In this document: positions 1 to 11,661 of the stretch, one piece after another
Numbering within the stretch: position 1 is the first letter of the stretch
Layout: every line of letters begins with the position of its first letter
Assembly: GCA_039704465.1 (NCBI GenBank)
Contig: JASFAU010000009.1
Coordinates: 248,001 to 312,000 of the forward strand
DNA from: Plasmodiophora brassicae
Taxonomy: Eukaryota; Endomyxa; Phytomyxea; Plasmodiophorida; Plasmodiophoridae
Direction: 5' to 3'
Length of the DNA: 64,000 bases
Made by a program: the position numbers and the translations under genes
The notes under the pieces: model-generated
Told to the model about the DNA's origin: nothing
Database searches by the model: none
What the model saw: the letters and a program-made list of their open reading frames with translations, nothing else

Positions 1-2
1 GC

Positions 3-605
3 GACTTCTCCGATCGGCAGCTGGTTGACGATTTCGCGTTCCTCGAGGAGGTGTCTGTTATCCGCGGTCGTTCCGATCGCGAATTGAGGACCGTATCGTC
101 GAGGAGGAAACAGCCCGTGTTCTTGAACAAGCTCGCTAGCGCGTGCAAGTCGTCGCCGCGTCAGATCGACCTGCGCCTGATGCCGCCGGGTATGACGCGT
201 CGTCGTCTGAACCGCTCCATCTTCGACACGGCGGCGTCCAAGATCTTCTGGTCACTCGGACTGGTGTTCGGCACCGCCGACGCCGAATCGATCACCCTGC
301 ACCGCATCGACGAGGATACGCCGATCGTCGATATCGTCGACAGAGTCATCAATCGCGATGCCGTCACCAGACATCGTCTTTCAAAGTTGAGTGAAGGGAC
401 GACGCGTGCGTTTCTGCTGGCGCCCGCTGTTGGAACGGCCCCGTTCCGGAGGTTGTCACCGTCGATGACGCTTCGACAGGCGCTCGTCCAGTCTGTCGTC
501 GTGGAGTATCCCATCATCCACATCATTGAGGAACGTGACTCTGGAACGTTTCGACTTGCTGACCGTAACGCATCCGCTCCTACAACTAACGATATCTCCA
601 CATAA
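3..605 (+). CDS. BCD1: BCD1/ZNHIT6-like box C/D snoRNP assembly factor, C-terminal part
   Basis: This is an open frame running in from the left edge and ending with TAA at 603-605, about 200 residues. The visible part matches the C-terminal BCD1 domain. It has a leucine-methionine-proline start (LMPPGMTRRRLNRS), an aromatic 'KIFWSLGLVF' strand and a closing 'VVVEYPIIHII' strand, equivalent to the family's conserved 'VIIEYPTLHVV' ending. BCD1 is a nucleolar factor needed for box C/D snoRNA stability and early snoRNP assembly. Its zinc-finger HIT domain lies N-terminal and would be outside the window. The first ATG at about 51 is internal, so the true start is not visible. The gene converges on the membrane-protein gene that ends at 842. 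Family call is from motif order; no search was run. Confidence 0.8.
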   Translation, partial: DFSDRQLVDDFAFLEEVSVIRGRSDRELRTVSSRRKQPVFLNKLASACKSSPRQIDLRLMPPGMTRRRLNRSIFDTAASKIFWSLGLVFGTADAESITLHRIDEDTPIVDIVDRVINRDAVTRHRLSKLSEGTTRAFLLAPAVGTAPFRRLSPSMTLRQALVQSVVVEYPIIHIIEERDSGTFRLADRNASAPTTNDIST

Positions 606-841
606 CGGACTGTTTGTAACCGTCACTGTAGCCGTCAATGCGCGCCATTCGTCGGTTTCCGTCATCACTACATTCCAATGGATTCTGAACCGTTACTTTC
701 CGTGATAAACACGGGACACGACTTGTTGGCCCGTCAGACCGCGAGGAATGGAGACGACAAACACTGCATTCGTACCGATCGCCGCTGGACGGTCTGTTTA
801 GACCATCCCTCTGAATGCGATCAGACGGAGGCGCATGAAAT

Positions 842-1667
842 TCATTGGTGTTTCGTGGCCTTCGCAGATGGGCGGATGGCTGTTTTCGCGAACGCCAAGA
901 TTCCCGCGAGCACAATAACGATCATGGTCACGGCCAGCAGGACGTACTTAGCGCGAGTTACAACGGCGCCAACCTGGGCAACTGCGATCCAGGCCTGGCT
1001 CATGCCGCCCTCGACGTATGTGACGTCGGTGTAGATGTTGCAAGCGTTTTCAATGGCGTCCATTGTCCCCATCAGAACTGGCACAACGACTAGCTTGCCG
1101 AATCGTGCCCGTAACCCCGACTTGGTCAAAGCCAGGTCGACGAGACAGGCACCTAGCAGCACATCTGCGAAACGACACGACGGTCAGCTGGGGAGATGGC
1201 GCGGCAGGACGGCGCAGGAATGATCCTAACACGTTACGATATACGGGAAGTAATCGAACAGTTCCACCCAGACGTAGTTGAGCCGGGCGACAGGGCCATA
1301 CTGCTTGTAGAGATGATGCAGGTCCTCAGGCGCGTACCCGAAGCTGTCAGTGACGCATCAGGTCACGGTACGTATTGCCCCCCAGCTCCGTATTGCCATA
1401 TCGTCACCTTCCATCCGGAATCCAAAAGTCGATCGTCCGCGTCACCGTCCGGGCTTCGCGCTCGACAATCGCCGACACTAGGCGCATGATCACGACGTGG
1501 ACAAGGACTTGAAACAGGACCAGCCCGGTCGTCCACAGTTGCGACCGCGAGCATCGATGCACGAACGCGAGGAACATCGCGAATGTGTGGGACCACCGAA
1601 AGCGCGCACTGGCCGACCCACTCGCACAACGGCGCGGGCTCCCGAAACGCGGCCCGGGGCGGCGCAT
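842..1667 (-). CDS. small four-TM membrane protein, uncharacterised
   Basis: Three exons, complement of 1408-1667, 1231-1343 and 842-1164, join in frame to about 231 residues. The introns are 64 and 66 bp. Four hydrophobic segments are visible: one before 'SAIVERE' in exon 1, one around 'YVWVELFDYFPYIVTYVLLG' across the second splice, one around 'LVVVPVLMGTMDAIEN', and one near the C-terminus. The layout 'YGPVARLNY ... D ... DAIEN' recalls a widespread family of small integral membrane proteins with conserved GxxxR..Y, D..FP and DxxEN signatures, whose function is unknown. The N-terminus before the first TM is low-complexity and the exact ATG (1665-1667 used) is uncertain. Loss of any one exon would break the TM pattern, which supports the splicing. 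Confidence 0.6.
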
Positions 1668-1876
1668 CTCATTGGCGTTCTCGGTCCTTCGCGTTTGAGA
1701 GGAATCCAGTCTAATAAGCAGTAAACGACTGGGGGGAATTGATCGTGTTCTAAGCGAGTCGGGCTGAAGTTAGTCTGCCGACGGTGAACATCGACGAGAC
1801 GGGGACGGCAGAAGACCGAGTCGACAGCGGTTGGCAAAAATCGAAGCCACGTCGTTGCTGTCTCGGCGCTGTCGAC

Positions 1877-3662
1877 ATGATGCTGACGAAGCGGGTTGCG
1901 GTGCGCGTGCCCAGGCGGGTACGATGGGCGGGCTCGATGGTGACGGTGGACAACCCGTATACGGGGGAGACTGTGGCCGAAGTGGACGAGGTCGATGAGC
2001 CGCGTATGCTGGCGCAGATCGACGATGCGACCAGCGCGCATGACGCCTGGGCGACGACGCGTGTGTCCGATCGCCTGCAATTGCTGTCCAGATTTGTCGA
2101 GTCGTTCGAGGCGAGATCGGACGCGTTCGCCCGCCAGGTCAGCATGCAGATGGGTAAACCGCTCTCGCAAGCGCAAGGCGAAATGAAGACGACCGTGGCG
2201 AGGGCCAAAACCATGATGGCCTTTGCTGAAGATGCGTTGGCTGACTATCACTTGGACGATCGCGATGGTATTCAACGGAAGATCGCGCGCGAGCCGATTG
2301 GCCCCGTGCTCTTGCTTTGCCCTTGGAACTGTATGTCCGCCCCGGCTCGATGTACTGCCTCGGCTGACGTGTTCAGATCCAATGCTGTGTGCGATCAACA
2401 GCCTTGTGCCAGCAATTGCTGCAGGGAATTCCGTCCTTGTCAAGATGTCTGATCGGACACCACTGTGTGCCGATGCCTTCGCGGAATGCTTCGACGCTGC
2501 TGGTGCACCCAGTGGCCTTGTTCAAGCGTAGTTGCCTGCCATGCATGCTGCAGAATGTTTCGCGTACTCAGTTCCTCACGTTCAGGTTCCATGCGTCTCA
2601 CGACCGCGTCGCGCAAGCGATTTCCCACCCAGCAATCTCGTTCGTTAACTTCACCGGGTCCGTTGAAGGCGGAAGAGCGGTGTATGGAACCGTTGCGAAG
2701 CGGTTCATTGACGTCGGCCTGGAGCTTGGCGGCAAGGACGCCGCCTACGTCTGCGAGGACGCCGATTTGGAGCAGGCGGTGGCTGGCGTGGTTGACGGTG
2801 CATTCTATAATGCCGGGCAATCGTGCTGCGGTGTCGAACGTGTGTACGTCCACGAGTCTGTGTACTCGGAGTTCATTGATCGCGCCAAGGCGCTTACCGA
2901 GGAATATGTCCTCGGAGATCCTCTGAACTCTCTCACGACAATGGGACCCGTGGCACAGAAGCGGCAACCTGACTTTCTACGCGATCAAGTCGAGCAAGCG
3001 AGGTCGCTGGGGGCGCAGATCGTCATAGGCGGCCAACCATGTACCGATGCGTCGGGCAAGGTCATCTGCCCCGAGATCACTTATGCACGATGACTAACGC
3101 GCTTGTAATCAGGGGCGATTCTTTCAGCCAACGCTTGCGGTCGATTGCACTCACGAGATGTCGCTAATGGTCGAAGAATCTTTCGGGCCTGGTAAGCTGC
3201 TGTATAGAACCAGTCACGAACTGCTTGAACACGCTCACTTACTTAATGCAGTTGTTGGCGTTATGAGTGTCGCATCTGATGAACAGGCCGTCGACTTCAT
3301 GAACGACAGCCCGTACGGTCTTACTGCCTCAATCTGGACAACCGATAACGCTCGCGCGAACGAACTGGTAGAACTGAAGGGAACTCACGCTGCTGCTTAT
3401 GTGTGCTAATGACGGTGTGTATGCATTCAGGCTCCTAAACTGGACGTTGGCACAGGTCTGTGGTTCCCTCGTTCCGCTATGTTCGTACCCGTCTAGGTAG
3501 TTACCAGCGAGCTATGTAGTATTCCAGAACAGGTGTGATTACCTCGATCCCGAATTGCCATGGTCTGGCAGGAAGGCCAGCGGCAAGGGCGTATCGCTTA
3601 GCCATCTCGCTTTCAACTCGTTCACAAGAACCAAATCGTATAATTTACGCCGGGCGAAATAA
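1877..3662 (+). CDS. NAD(P)-dependent aldehyde dehydrogenase, SSADH-like
   Basis: Seven exons (1877-2330, 2377-2527, 2586-3060, 3113-3191, 3252-3367, 3431-3455, 3520-3662) join to 480 residues, the usual length of the family. It oxidises an aldehyde to the acid using NAD(P). In order one sees the substrate-channel 'PWNYPM', 'AAGNSVLVK' (cofactor lysine), 'NFTGSVEGG' (Rossmann loop), 'LELGGKD' (general-base Glu), 'NAGQSCCGVERVYV' (catalytic Cys) and 'ESFGPVVGVM'. The closing 'NRCDYLDPELPW' is typical of one SSADH-like clade. A 25-base micro-exon (3431-3455) is needed to link '..NEL' to 'VFQNRCDY'. The start at the double ATG gives an arginine-rich, acid-free leader that could be mitochondrial targeting (inference). 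The substrate cannot be told from sequence. Confidence 0.88.
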
Positions 3663-3897
3663 AAATTCTTTCGCATTGTCACATGGACAAGAGCGGCCAG
3701 GAACCGTTACCGGATCCTGGCCGGGGGCGCCTAGACAATTGGGAGCAGCCGCCGTACTCTCATATTGTACGATCCACCGCACCTCTACTTCGTGACTGTT
3801 CGCGAAGTGCGACTGGGATTGTCGCGTGCGAATGCTGAACAAACCGACGAACGAGAAAAGTGTGCGACTGCATGTCAGGCATTCCATGCTTGATTAA

Positions 3898-6083
3898 TTA
3901 GACATCAGGGACGCCGGTCTTTAAAAGACGAAGCTGATCTCTGACTTTGCAGATATCTCGTGTCATATCGACAACAAAGGCGTCAGCGCGTCCGTCTTGT
4001 ACCCGCTGACAGAACTCGGGCGCATGCTCGAGCAGGAGCCTTAGACGGGCTTCAAGGGAAGCTGGACAGTTGAAAATCAGCCAGCGTCGCCAAACAGGTG
4101 ACGCAACCGCGACGGACCTTCTGAAACAAACTGATACTGAAGCTTGAAGTGGAGCTTCTCCACAACCTCCCTGTATGCCATTGAACGACGGCCGATGGTG
4201 GAGAACATCCCATAGATGAGCATGGCCAGCGCAGGAAGAGCGCTTATATCACTGAAAGACAACGTTAATAACCGCTACGACTCAACGGGGCATTCCAATT
4301 GGCCTATGTACCTTGCGCTTGCAATCTGTTTCTCGGTACCGACTTCTGCCTGACGTTGTTTCGCAGCGGCTTCTTTCATGCGGATTTTCTGAATCAGGCC
4401 TAACGGCGCGCCTTTGAGCTGATCAGGAACGTCCTCCGATTTGATGCTTTCGTGATCGCCGTCGTTAGCAGCATGGGTGACTGCAGCATTCGCATCACGT
4501 TCAGCAGGGCCGCCGCCTACAGCTCGAGCAAGGTCGCTGCTGCTTGGCGCTGCGTTTGTCGGAACAGGTAGTACACATCTCGCCACAGGAGGGCACGAGT
4601 CAATTGGAAAGTCGGGTCGCCATGACTCCAGGTCTTTCAATGGGGGCACCGCTTCACCTGGGTGTGCCTTCGCCATCCATTTGCAATACCAGGAGTACGT
4701 GGTATCACGTAATCGTGACTCGAACTTGGAGCTGCGGTGCTTCATGTTCTCGAAATCATTGCGATCGCCCGAACCCGGGAGCGCGGTGCCCATTACGGCT
4801 AGCAAATGTTCTGATGCAGCAGCAGCGTTCGAATCAGCCACGTGCAGCGCAGATGCAGACGGAGGTGTACCAGTTCGTCCTGTATCTGGGTCCTTGCACG
4901 ATTTAATGTGTAACTTGAAGCCGTCGGGGAACAGGTATACGATTTGGGCCAAAATCGAGCGCGTGAAGGTGCGCTTGGTAATCGATTGTACCCCGGTGGC
5001 CAATTCCGGGAACGTGACCGACTGCCTCCGGCGAGTCTGATGAAACTTCACCGTCGTCTCCACGGCATTGAACGCCTGTAACATCGCGTTCAGCAATGCT
5101 GGCCCACCAACAAGGGCGATGCAACGAACCGTTAGAAGCTCCTCAAGTCGCACAGGTAGGTGTAGGCCAGGTGTCAGCAAGCGTTTCGCGTCAAGTCGCC
5201 AAGATGACGACTCGGGCGAGATGGCTGGTCGTGACAACGACGACGCAGACCTAGCTGGAGTTGCAGGTGCGGATGGCTGGGCCATGCTGGCGGCCGCAGC
5301 AAGAGCAGCGCCGCGAGAACTCTTCCAGGCCAGCGGGGCCCGCTTCTCCACGCCACACGATCGTCCAGGCGGTTTCTCGACAAGGCGATCTGGTGACGGC
5401 AGCGTAACACGCGGTTTAACGTTCGGGCAGGGATCGACATCGCCGTCCTCGTTCCTGTACAAGCTGCGCTTGAAGACAGGCTTCGTCATTGCCGACGGCG
5501 ATGATTCCTACAGCAGCGGTACAGTTAGCCAAGCGGAAACGTCATGATTGACGACTGCTCCCGCAAGGAAGGTTACCCGTTTCCGCTTCAGTGAGGGCGC
5601 CGAGGGCGTCTGTGGCACCGATCCGCAAATGGCACGCATGGTGGGGGTCGCCTGAGTGCCAGATTCCAATTTGGCCGCCAACAGACCGAATATGTCGAGA
5701 GCATCATCACGAGAGCCAGCAGCCGAATCATCCTTCACCGCAGGGCATGCCGCTAGGCGACTGAGCTCGTCCTTACCGTCCACGGACGGTGCTGTGGGGA
5801 TGACGGGATCCTGCTGTTGCACCGCTGGTTCCGCCGGCACGATTGGACTCGGATTCGGCTTCGGCACAGCCACCACATGGCCACTTTCTTTTGGCTGCCG
5901 GCTCACTTCGAGATCTGGGGCAAAGGCACCGCTCGGCAGGGGCGGTTTCTCGTGCGGCGTCGACGGCGCCGACTTGACGGTCCCAGTCGCCTTTCCGACG
6001 CGTCTACCAGTTCGAACTTTCCGCTGCTGGCCGAACGGCGACGCAATCTCGCCGACCGCCATACTCCTCCGCCGGGCGCTCAT
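3898..6083 (-). CDS. CDT1: DNA replication licensing factor CDT1
   Basis: Four exons (complement of 5577-6083, 4312-5507, 4103-4251 and 3898-4061) give 671 residues. CDT1 loads the MCM2-7 helicase at origins in G1. The middle winged-helix domain is recognisable around 'LLNAMLQAFNAVETTVKFHQ..SVTFPELATGVQSITKRTFT..LAQIVYLFPDGFKL'. The C-terminal MCM-binding winged helix is read across exons 3-4 as 'LPALAMLIYGMFST .. VVEKL .. LPSLEARLRLLLEHAPEFCQ'. The N-terminal 170 residues are basic, proline- and serine-rich and disordered, as expected for DNA binding and degradation control. No clear PIP-box degron was seen. The last intron is only 41 bp. It converges with the aldehyde dehydrogenase gene; stops are 236 bp apart. 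Confidence 0.82.
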
Positions 6084-6683
6084 GACGCGCCTCGCCCGCA
6101 CACGCTCAGCCACGCCAATGACGGACGGGCGTCGAGGCAGGCAGGAGTCGTCTGCGGGACGCTGCAGACGGACGCGAAAAACGAAGGGCGGCGTTTGGCG
6201 GTTTTGCTGCTGGCGGTGCCGTGGCCCGCAGGCCACTGCCGTGGCGCACGGAGCAGCCCCCACGGCCACTGCGGGCTGCACGACACAGCCAAGCTGCAGG
6301 CTGCCCCACCCGATGTAACACAGTCCGGGTCTGCCCAACAGTGCGCTCCCCGAACGCCTATGGGCAACACAGGAACGACGCGTATCCTACGTTCCCTAAC
6401 GCCTAAAGGACCAACCTTAGGTAGCAAAGGGCACCGTGTTCGATGTTGACGATCTGGGCCACCGCGCTCATGACGTCAAGGACGTATGCAGATATGGGAC
6501 AGCTATGCAATTTAAACGGCAGTCCACACTAGTATTTCACTGCACCGTTGGGGTTGCATCGGCTGTCATTTGGCACACTCCCTGCTTACGTCCGCTCGAC
6601 GTTACTGCTCCCCAAACCACTTTGTGCTTTCATTGCAACACGGTTGAAAAGTAAAACCGGAGGGGGTCGCAGATACCCACTGT
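6084..6683. other. 600-bp intergenic stretch, nothing recognised
   Basis: This lies between the CDT1 start and the stop of the 7TM receptor; both genes are on the minus strand. It holds only short open frames without family resemblance. It probably contains the CDT1 promoter and the receptor 3' UTR. Confidence 0.4.
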
Positions 6684-9600
6684 TCAAATGGCGCCGGCCG
6701 CAGCGGTGACGCTGGGTTTGCGCGCCACATCCGCATTCGTGGACGTGACACTCGGTTTGTGGCCGGACGTCGTCTTCTTCGTATCGAACCCGTCGTTATT
6801 GGGCCGCCCGCCAGAGTTCTTGGTGACGTAGACGTTGACGTCCGGCCGATACAGGACAACGTAGATCTTGTACCCGATGAGAATAACCCAGGACGAGAAC
6901 AGGGCGAAGCAGGTGGCGAACGTCGCCACGATCAAGGTGGCGTCGGCGTTGCCGTTCACGATGCCGGACAGGACCAGGTAGATCACCGCCTGCGACGCCA
7001 CAGAGTACGTGATGAAGGACAGCGCCTTGGCCTCGTTGAACGTCGACGGCACGTTGCGGGCCTTGGCCGTCAGGACGAGGCCGATGACGGTGAGGATGCC
7101 CTTCAGGGCGATGCTGATCGCCGTGAACACGTTGTAGGCCGACGTCCGGCCGGAGCACATCCGGTACCGATGCGTGCCGTCGAGGAACGTCTGGTCGGTG
7201 GGCCTGTCGACGGCCGTCCAGATGACATCGTTGAGCAGGTCGACGGCGAGCATCAGGGCGACGTAGGCGGACATGCGGGCGTTGCTCAGCGTGGTGACCT
7301 TGCCTTTGGCGGCGTTGACCTCGAAGATCCAGACGATGCGCGCCGTCTTGACGATCAGGGCGCCCATGACGGTGACGAACGCGGCCGTGAACAGGAACGG
7401 GCGCACGGCGCAGAACCCGGGCAGGTTGTCGTAGTTGGCCTCCTGGACGGCGATCAGCAGGACGTTGACGAATCCGAGCACCATGCCGATCAGCATCATC
7501 GACATGAAGAAGACGGACGACGCCTTGATGATGGGCTGCGCCCTGTAGACGTGCAGGACGCCGATCGACGCGACACACAGGACGACACCGAGCGCCGCCA
7601 GCACCACGCTGGTGATGATCGAGGCCGACCCGGCGCGGACGTCAACAATGGGCGTGACGACGGTCGCCCCCAGCGTCGTGCTGACATCCTGGACGCCCTG
7701 GGCGACGACGTTGAACCCGGCACAGTCGCGTATCTCGTAGCGGATGCTGTCCGTGTACCGGTAGCCGAGCGAGGCGCCGCTGCCCAGCGACGGCAGCGTC
7801 GCCGGGCGCAGGGCCACCTTCAGGTCGGCGTTCTGGACCAGGGCGCGCCCCGTCGACTTCAGGTCGGCGCTGCCCTCCACCATGATCGCGTCGATCTCGT
7901 TGCGCCCGTCCGTCGCGATCGCGTCGACCGTTAGCCGGAGCGTGTCGGTCGGGAACGTCGTCGGGCAGATGGGCGGCTGGAAGTCGCGGGCGCTGCTCAG
8001 GCCGACGCCGAGCGGCGTCCCCGACCAGATCGTGACGAACGCGCCCGTGTCGGGGCGCAGCGCCTCGATCCGGGAGACGGCGCCGCCGCCCGTGTTCTCG
8101 TAGATGTGGACGGCGGTCAGGTAGACCGGCGTGGCGAACGCCACCGTGACGTTCGCGTTGTTGTTGTTCGCGTCGCACGGCGCGTAGGCGTTGGGCGACG
8201 ACCCGGACCCGGCGTCCGGCTGGCCGACGAGGGCCGACGCCGGCCGGGCGCCCAGCGCGGCCGTCACCGAGACGACGCGCGCCACGTACTGCCTGGTCAG
8301 GGCGACCGGCGCCACGAAGTAGTCGGCGAAGTCGTCGAGCGCGGTGCCGTTGCCGGCCAGCTGCACCAGGTCGCTGTACTTGGGCACGTTGAACACGGTG
8401 ACGCGGGCCGCGCCCGGCGCCAGGCCCGCCGGCAGCATCGCCCGGAAGTCGACGACGACGACGGGGGCGGCCGCGTCCACGGCGACGTCGTTCGCCAGGT
8501 GCAGGTCGACGGCGCAGATCGTCCTGGACACGTTGATCGACGTCGGCGACGCGACGATATCGGTCGGGCAGAGCGTGCAGGACGCGGCGCCGGCCTGCAG
8601 GGCGTACGACTTGCCGGCGACGCAGGGCACGCACGACGTCTGCCCCGGGTTGCCCTGCGCCGTGTTCGCCGGGCACGCCGTGCACGACGTCGCCAGCGTC
8701 GTCGCGTCCGAGTACGACCCCGGCGGGCACGTCCGGCAGCGCCGCGCCCCCTGGTCCAGGTAGTACCCGGCGGGGCACCCGAGGTCGACGTTGACCGCGA
8801 TGGGATCCGACCGCGACCACCCGTCGTCGACGGCGTACACGACGGTCGTGTACGGGTGGCCCCCGTCCAGCGCCGCGCTCTGCAGGCGGACGGTGCGGGT
8901 CGCCTGCGCCGGCACCGCCTGGACGGTCGTCCAGGTCGCGTTCGCGTAGTACTGCAGGGTGCCATGGTCGGGCAGCGCCAGGATCCAGTACGTCAGCGGG
9001 TCCGCGTCCGGGTCGGTCCCGTTCAGCGTGATCGGGACGGGGGCGCCGACCGCGCCGACCGCGTCGAACACGTAGCCGCCGATCGGCGCGCCGGACGCCT
9101 GCAGGACCGGGCGCGTGTCGGCGCGCTCCTCGCCGACGAAGCAGTGCGTGCCGCCGAAGCGCGTCTGCGCCCGGAAGTACATGGACTGTTCGGCCTGGGC
9201 GCTCGGCAGGCAGTCCTGCGGGCCGAGCTTGGTCCAGTCGGCGTTCTGCGCCATCGAGTAGAAGCGCGGCTCGCACGGGACGCAGCCGCCGGCGTGCAGG
9301 TCGTTGCCCCGGCCGGTCTCGTCGGCGACGACGCCGCCGGCGTCATCGTTGAACGTCCAGTAGGCGAACAGGTCGGCCTCGTTGCCCCGCATCTGCCGGT
9401 ACATGTCGCGGCGGATCTCGTCGCCCGACCGGCTGCGATTCCACAGGCGCAGGTCGTCGATGATGCCGCGGTGGTAGACCTCGCTCCAGAAGCTCCAGCA
9501 GCCGACCAGGATGTGGTTGTACCCGTCGAGGCGCGCCCCCTTCATCCCGTCGTGGTTGTGCGCGTACGACGACACCAGCTGGCCGTTGATGTAGACGGAG

Positions 9601-11264
9601 GCGCTGGTGCCCTCGATGCCGTCGTGGACCAGGGCGTAGTGCGCCCACCCGGTATAGTACTGCTTCACCGGCGTCGTCCAGATCGTCGTCCCCGTGTACC
9701 AGGTCAGGGCGTGCGTCTCGCCCGGCAATGCCACCAGCCAGCGGCCCGTGCGACGCGCGGGCGGCCCGAACGTCTGCACCCAGTCGGCGTCCATCTCCCC
9801 GTTCCCGTTCCTGCACATGGGTCGCCGTCAGATCGTCAGGGGGGCGCGCGCGCGCGTCTCGATACGACACGTGACGCACAGGGTGATCAGGGCGCCGCCG
9901 TGCGCGTCGCCGGCGACGGGCGCGGCCCAGAACTCGATCGTGATGGCCGAAAGGCCCGTCGCCGTGACGACCTTGCCCGTGTTCTGATCCGTGTACGTCG
10001 CGTTCTTGATCGGCCAGCGCAGGCGGTCGGCCATGTAGAAGTGCTTCTGCCCGTCGAACCAGACGGCCTGGCCCGGGCCGCCCGCCACCGGCCGGCTATT
10101 CGCCCGGACGCCCACCTGGACCCGGACGCGTTGCGTCCAGGTGGCGGCGCCGCCCGCCGACGTCACGTTCACGGTGGCGTTCAGCGTGGCGATCGCGTCG
10201 CCGGTGGCGCCCAGCTTCTGCACGAACGTCAGCGTCAGGTTGGGGCCGGCCACGACGGAGCCGGCCGCGACGGCCCTGCCGTTGATCAGGAGGCGGCCGG
10301 ACCCGGACGCGCTCTGCATCTGGTTGATCGTGATGCTGGCCTGACGCGACGCGGCGGCGACCTGGCCCTGGTCGACGACCATCGGGAAGGTCAGGTTGGG
10401 CGCCAGCGCCGACGTCGCGTCCTGGCGGCCCTGGACGAGAAGGAGGCCGTACGGCCCGATGGTCCTGGCGCCCGACACGACCGGCGTCGGCGACCGGATC
10501 ACCAGGCCGCCGCCGGCGCTGATCGGGTTGCCCGTCCCCGAGTAGTCGACGACGGTGCCGTCGTCAAAGTGCAGCCAGAGCAGCAAGCGGCCGGCGTCGA
10601 GGTCGGCCTGCGACGGCGCCTGCGCCAGCACGCCCTGCATGCCGGGCGCGTCCAGGATGGCGACCTTGTAGATGCGCACGTCGTCAATGTCGCCCGTGAA
10701 CGACTGGTCGTTGGCGCCGTTCGCCGCCGTCGGGTCGAACGCGCCGACGTGCAGCAGGGCGCCGCCGCTGGGCGGCGAGAACCGCCCCGTGCAGGACTTG
10801 ATCAGGACGCCGTCGAGGAAGTACGCCGACTGGGTCAGCGACGCGGCGTACGCCAGGTGGTGCCACTGGCCGTCGCGCACGACCGGGTTGCTCACCAGCG
10901 TCGTGCAGACGCTGCTCGAGTCGGTGACCTCGCGCGCCGACGGGTTGTTGAACATGCCGTTGCGGTCGACGTTCAGGAACGGGCCCTGGTTGAACGGGTA
11001 CCCGGCGACGAAGCTGTCGCCGACCGAGACGAACGACGTGCGCACCCAGGCGGACACGGTCACGTTATCGGCGCGGAACGGCGCGTCGTTGACGCCGCTG
11101 CCGCACTTGGGCGTCACCTCCAGGTACGTGCGGCGGTCGGCACTGCCGTCGAACCGCATCGCGTAGCCCGACGCCGGCACGTACGACAGCGGGGCGCCTG
11201 TCGCGATCGTCGCGGCGACGGCGAGCGCGACGATCGATATCGTCCACGGGACCCGGGCGACCAT
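6684..11264 (-). CDS. adhesion-type 7TM receptor: LamG, cadherin-like, cysteine repeats, class C-like 7TM
   Basis: Two exons (complement of 9871-11264 and 6684-9810; intron 60 bp) give 1506 residues. A signal peptide is at residues 1-25. Two concanavalin/LamG-type domains follow ('DGQWHHLAYA..FLDGVL..GDIDDVRIY' and 'GWAHYALVHDG..YINGQLV..GIIDDLRLW'). After these come a cadherin/big-repeat-like unit ('NGTDPDADPLTYWILALPDH'), GCC2/GCC3-type cysteine repeats ('CPPGSYSD..CTACPANTAQ'), and a discoidin-like segment ('AVHIYENTGGG..EIDAIMVEG'). The seven hydrophobic helices resemble class C (GABA-B/mGlu-like) receptors, and a hydrophilic cytoplasmic tail follows. It is probably a cell-surface sensor signalling through G proteins, which fits the 7TM-RGS gene at 60 kb. 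GC at third positions is much higher than in neighbours, which opens long antisense frames. The upstream GTG at 11309 was rejected in favour of the ATG before the signal peptide. Confidence 0.8.
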
Positions 11265-11661
11265 GGACGCTTCTTGTTCCGCCTGCGGATGGGGGAGCCA
11301 AACGTCCACGAACGACGATATACGTAATGGTTGGCCAGCCGGTCCCAGCCGCTGCTGTCCCGTCCAGGGAGTAGTAGCCCGTCGCCAGGACCGAGTCCCA
11401 GTCCCGCATGGCTGCAGGTGCCAGTTCCACCGTCACAGACCGCCTCGTAGGTAATTGACGAGCAATGCGCGAGGAGGCGCTGGGACAGACGGCACGTCAC
11501 GGTACGCACAGTCAGCGCCTCCATCGTGTTCTGTCGTGTTTGACGGGATCGCTGCCGGGTCGTGCCATCTCCAACATCGACCTGACGTAGTATCATCCTC
11601 GTAAAACAATGCCCCCCAGAGCGTTTATCGAAACGATGGCCAGTCAGGTGCTCGCAGCAAT
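11265..11661. other. about 400-bp spacer, promoter of the 7TM receptor
   Basis: Between the 7TM receptor start and the stop of the first tandem-family copy. No coding frame was supported. It must hold the receptor promoter; no motif could be assigned. Confidence 0.35.

Noticed and set aside
1784..1876. Upstream GTG start extending the aldehyde dehydrogenase
   Set aside because: Eukaryotic initiation at GTG is unlikely; the double ATG at 1877 gives a normal family length.
6759..7934. 391-codon plus-strand frame rich in Asp, Arg, Gly and Val
   Set aside because: Antisense shadow of the receptor's TM exon; low-complexity composition.
8106..11327. 1073-codon plus-strand open frame rich in arginine, valine and glycine
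   Set aside because: It is antisense to the 7TM receptor, has no domain resemblance and an arginine-heavy composition expected from the reverse reading of high-GC3 codons.
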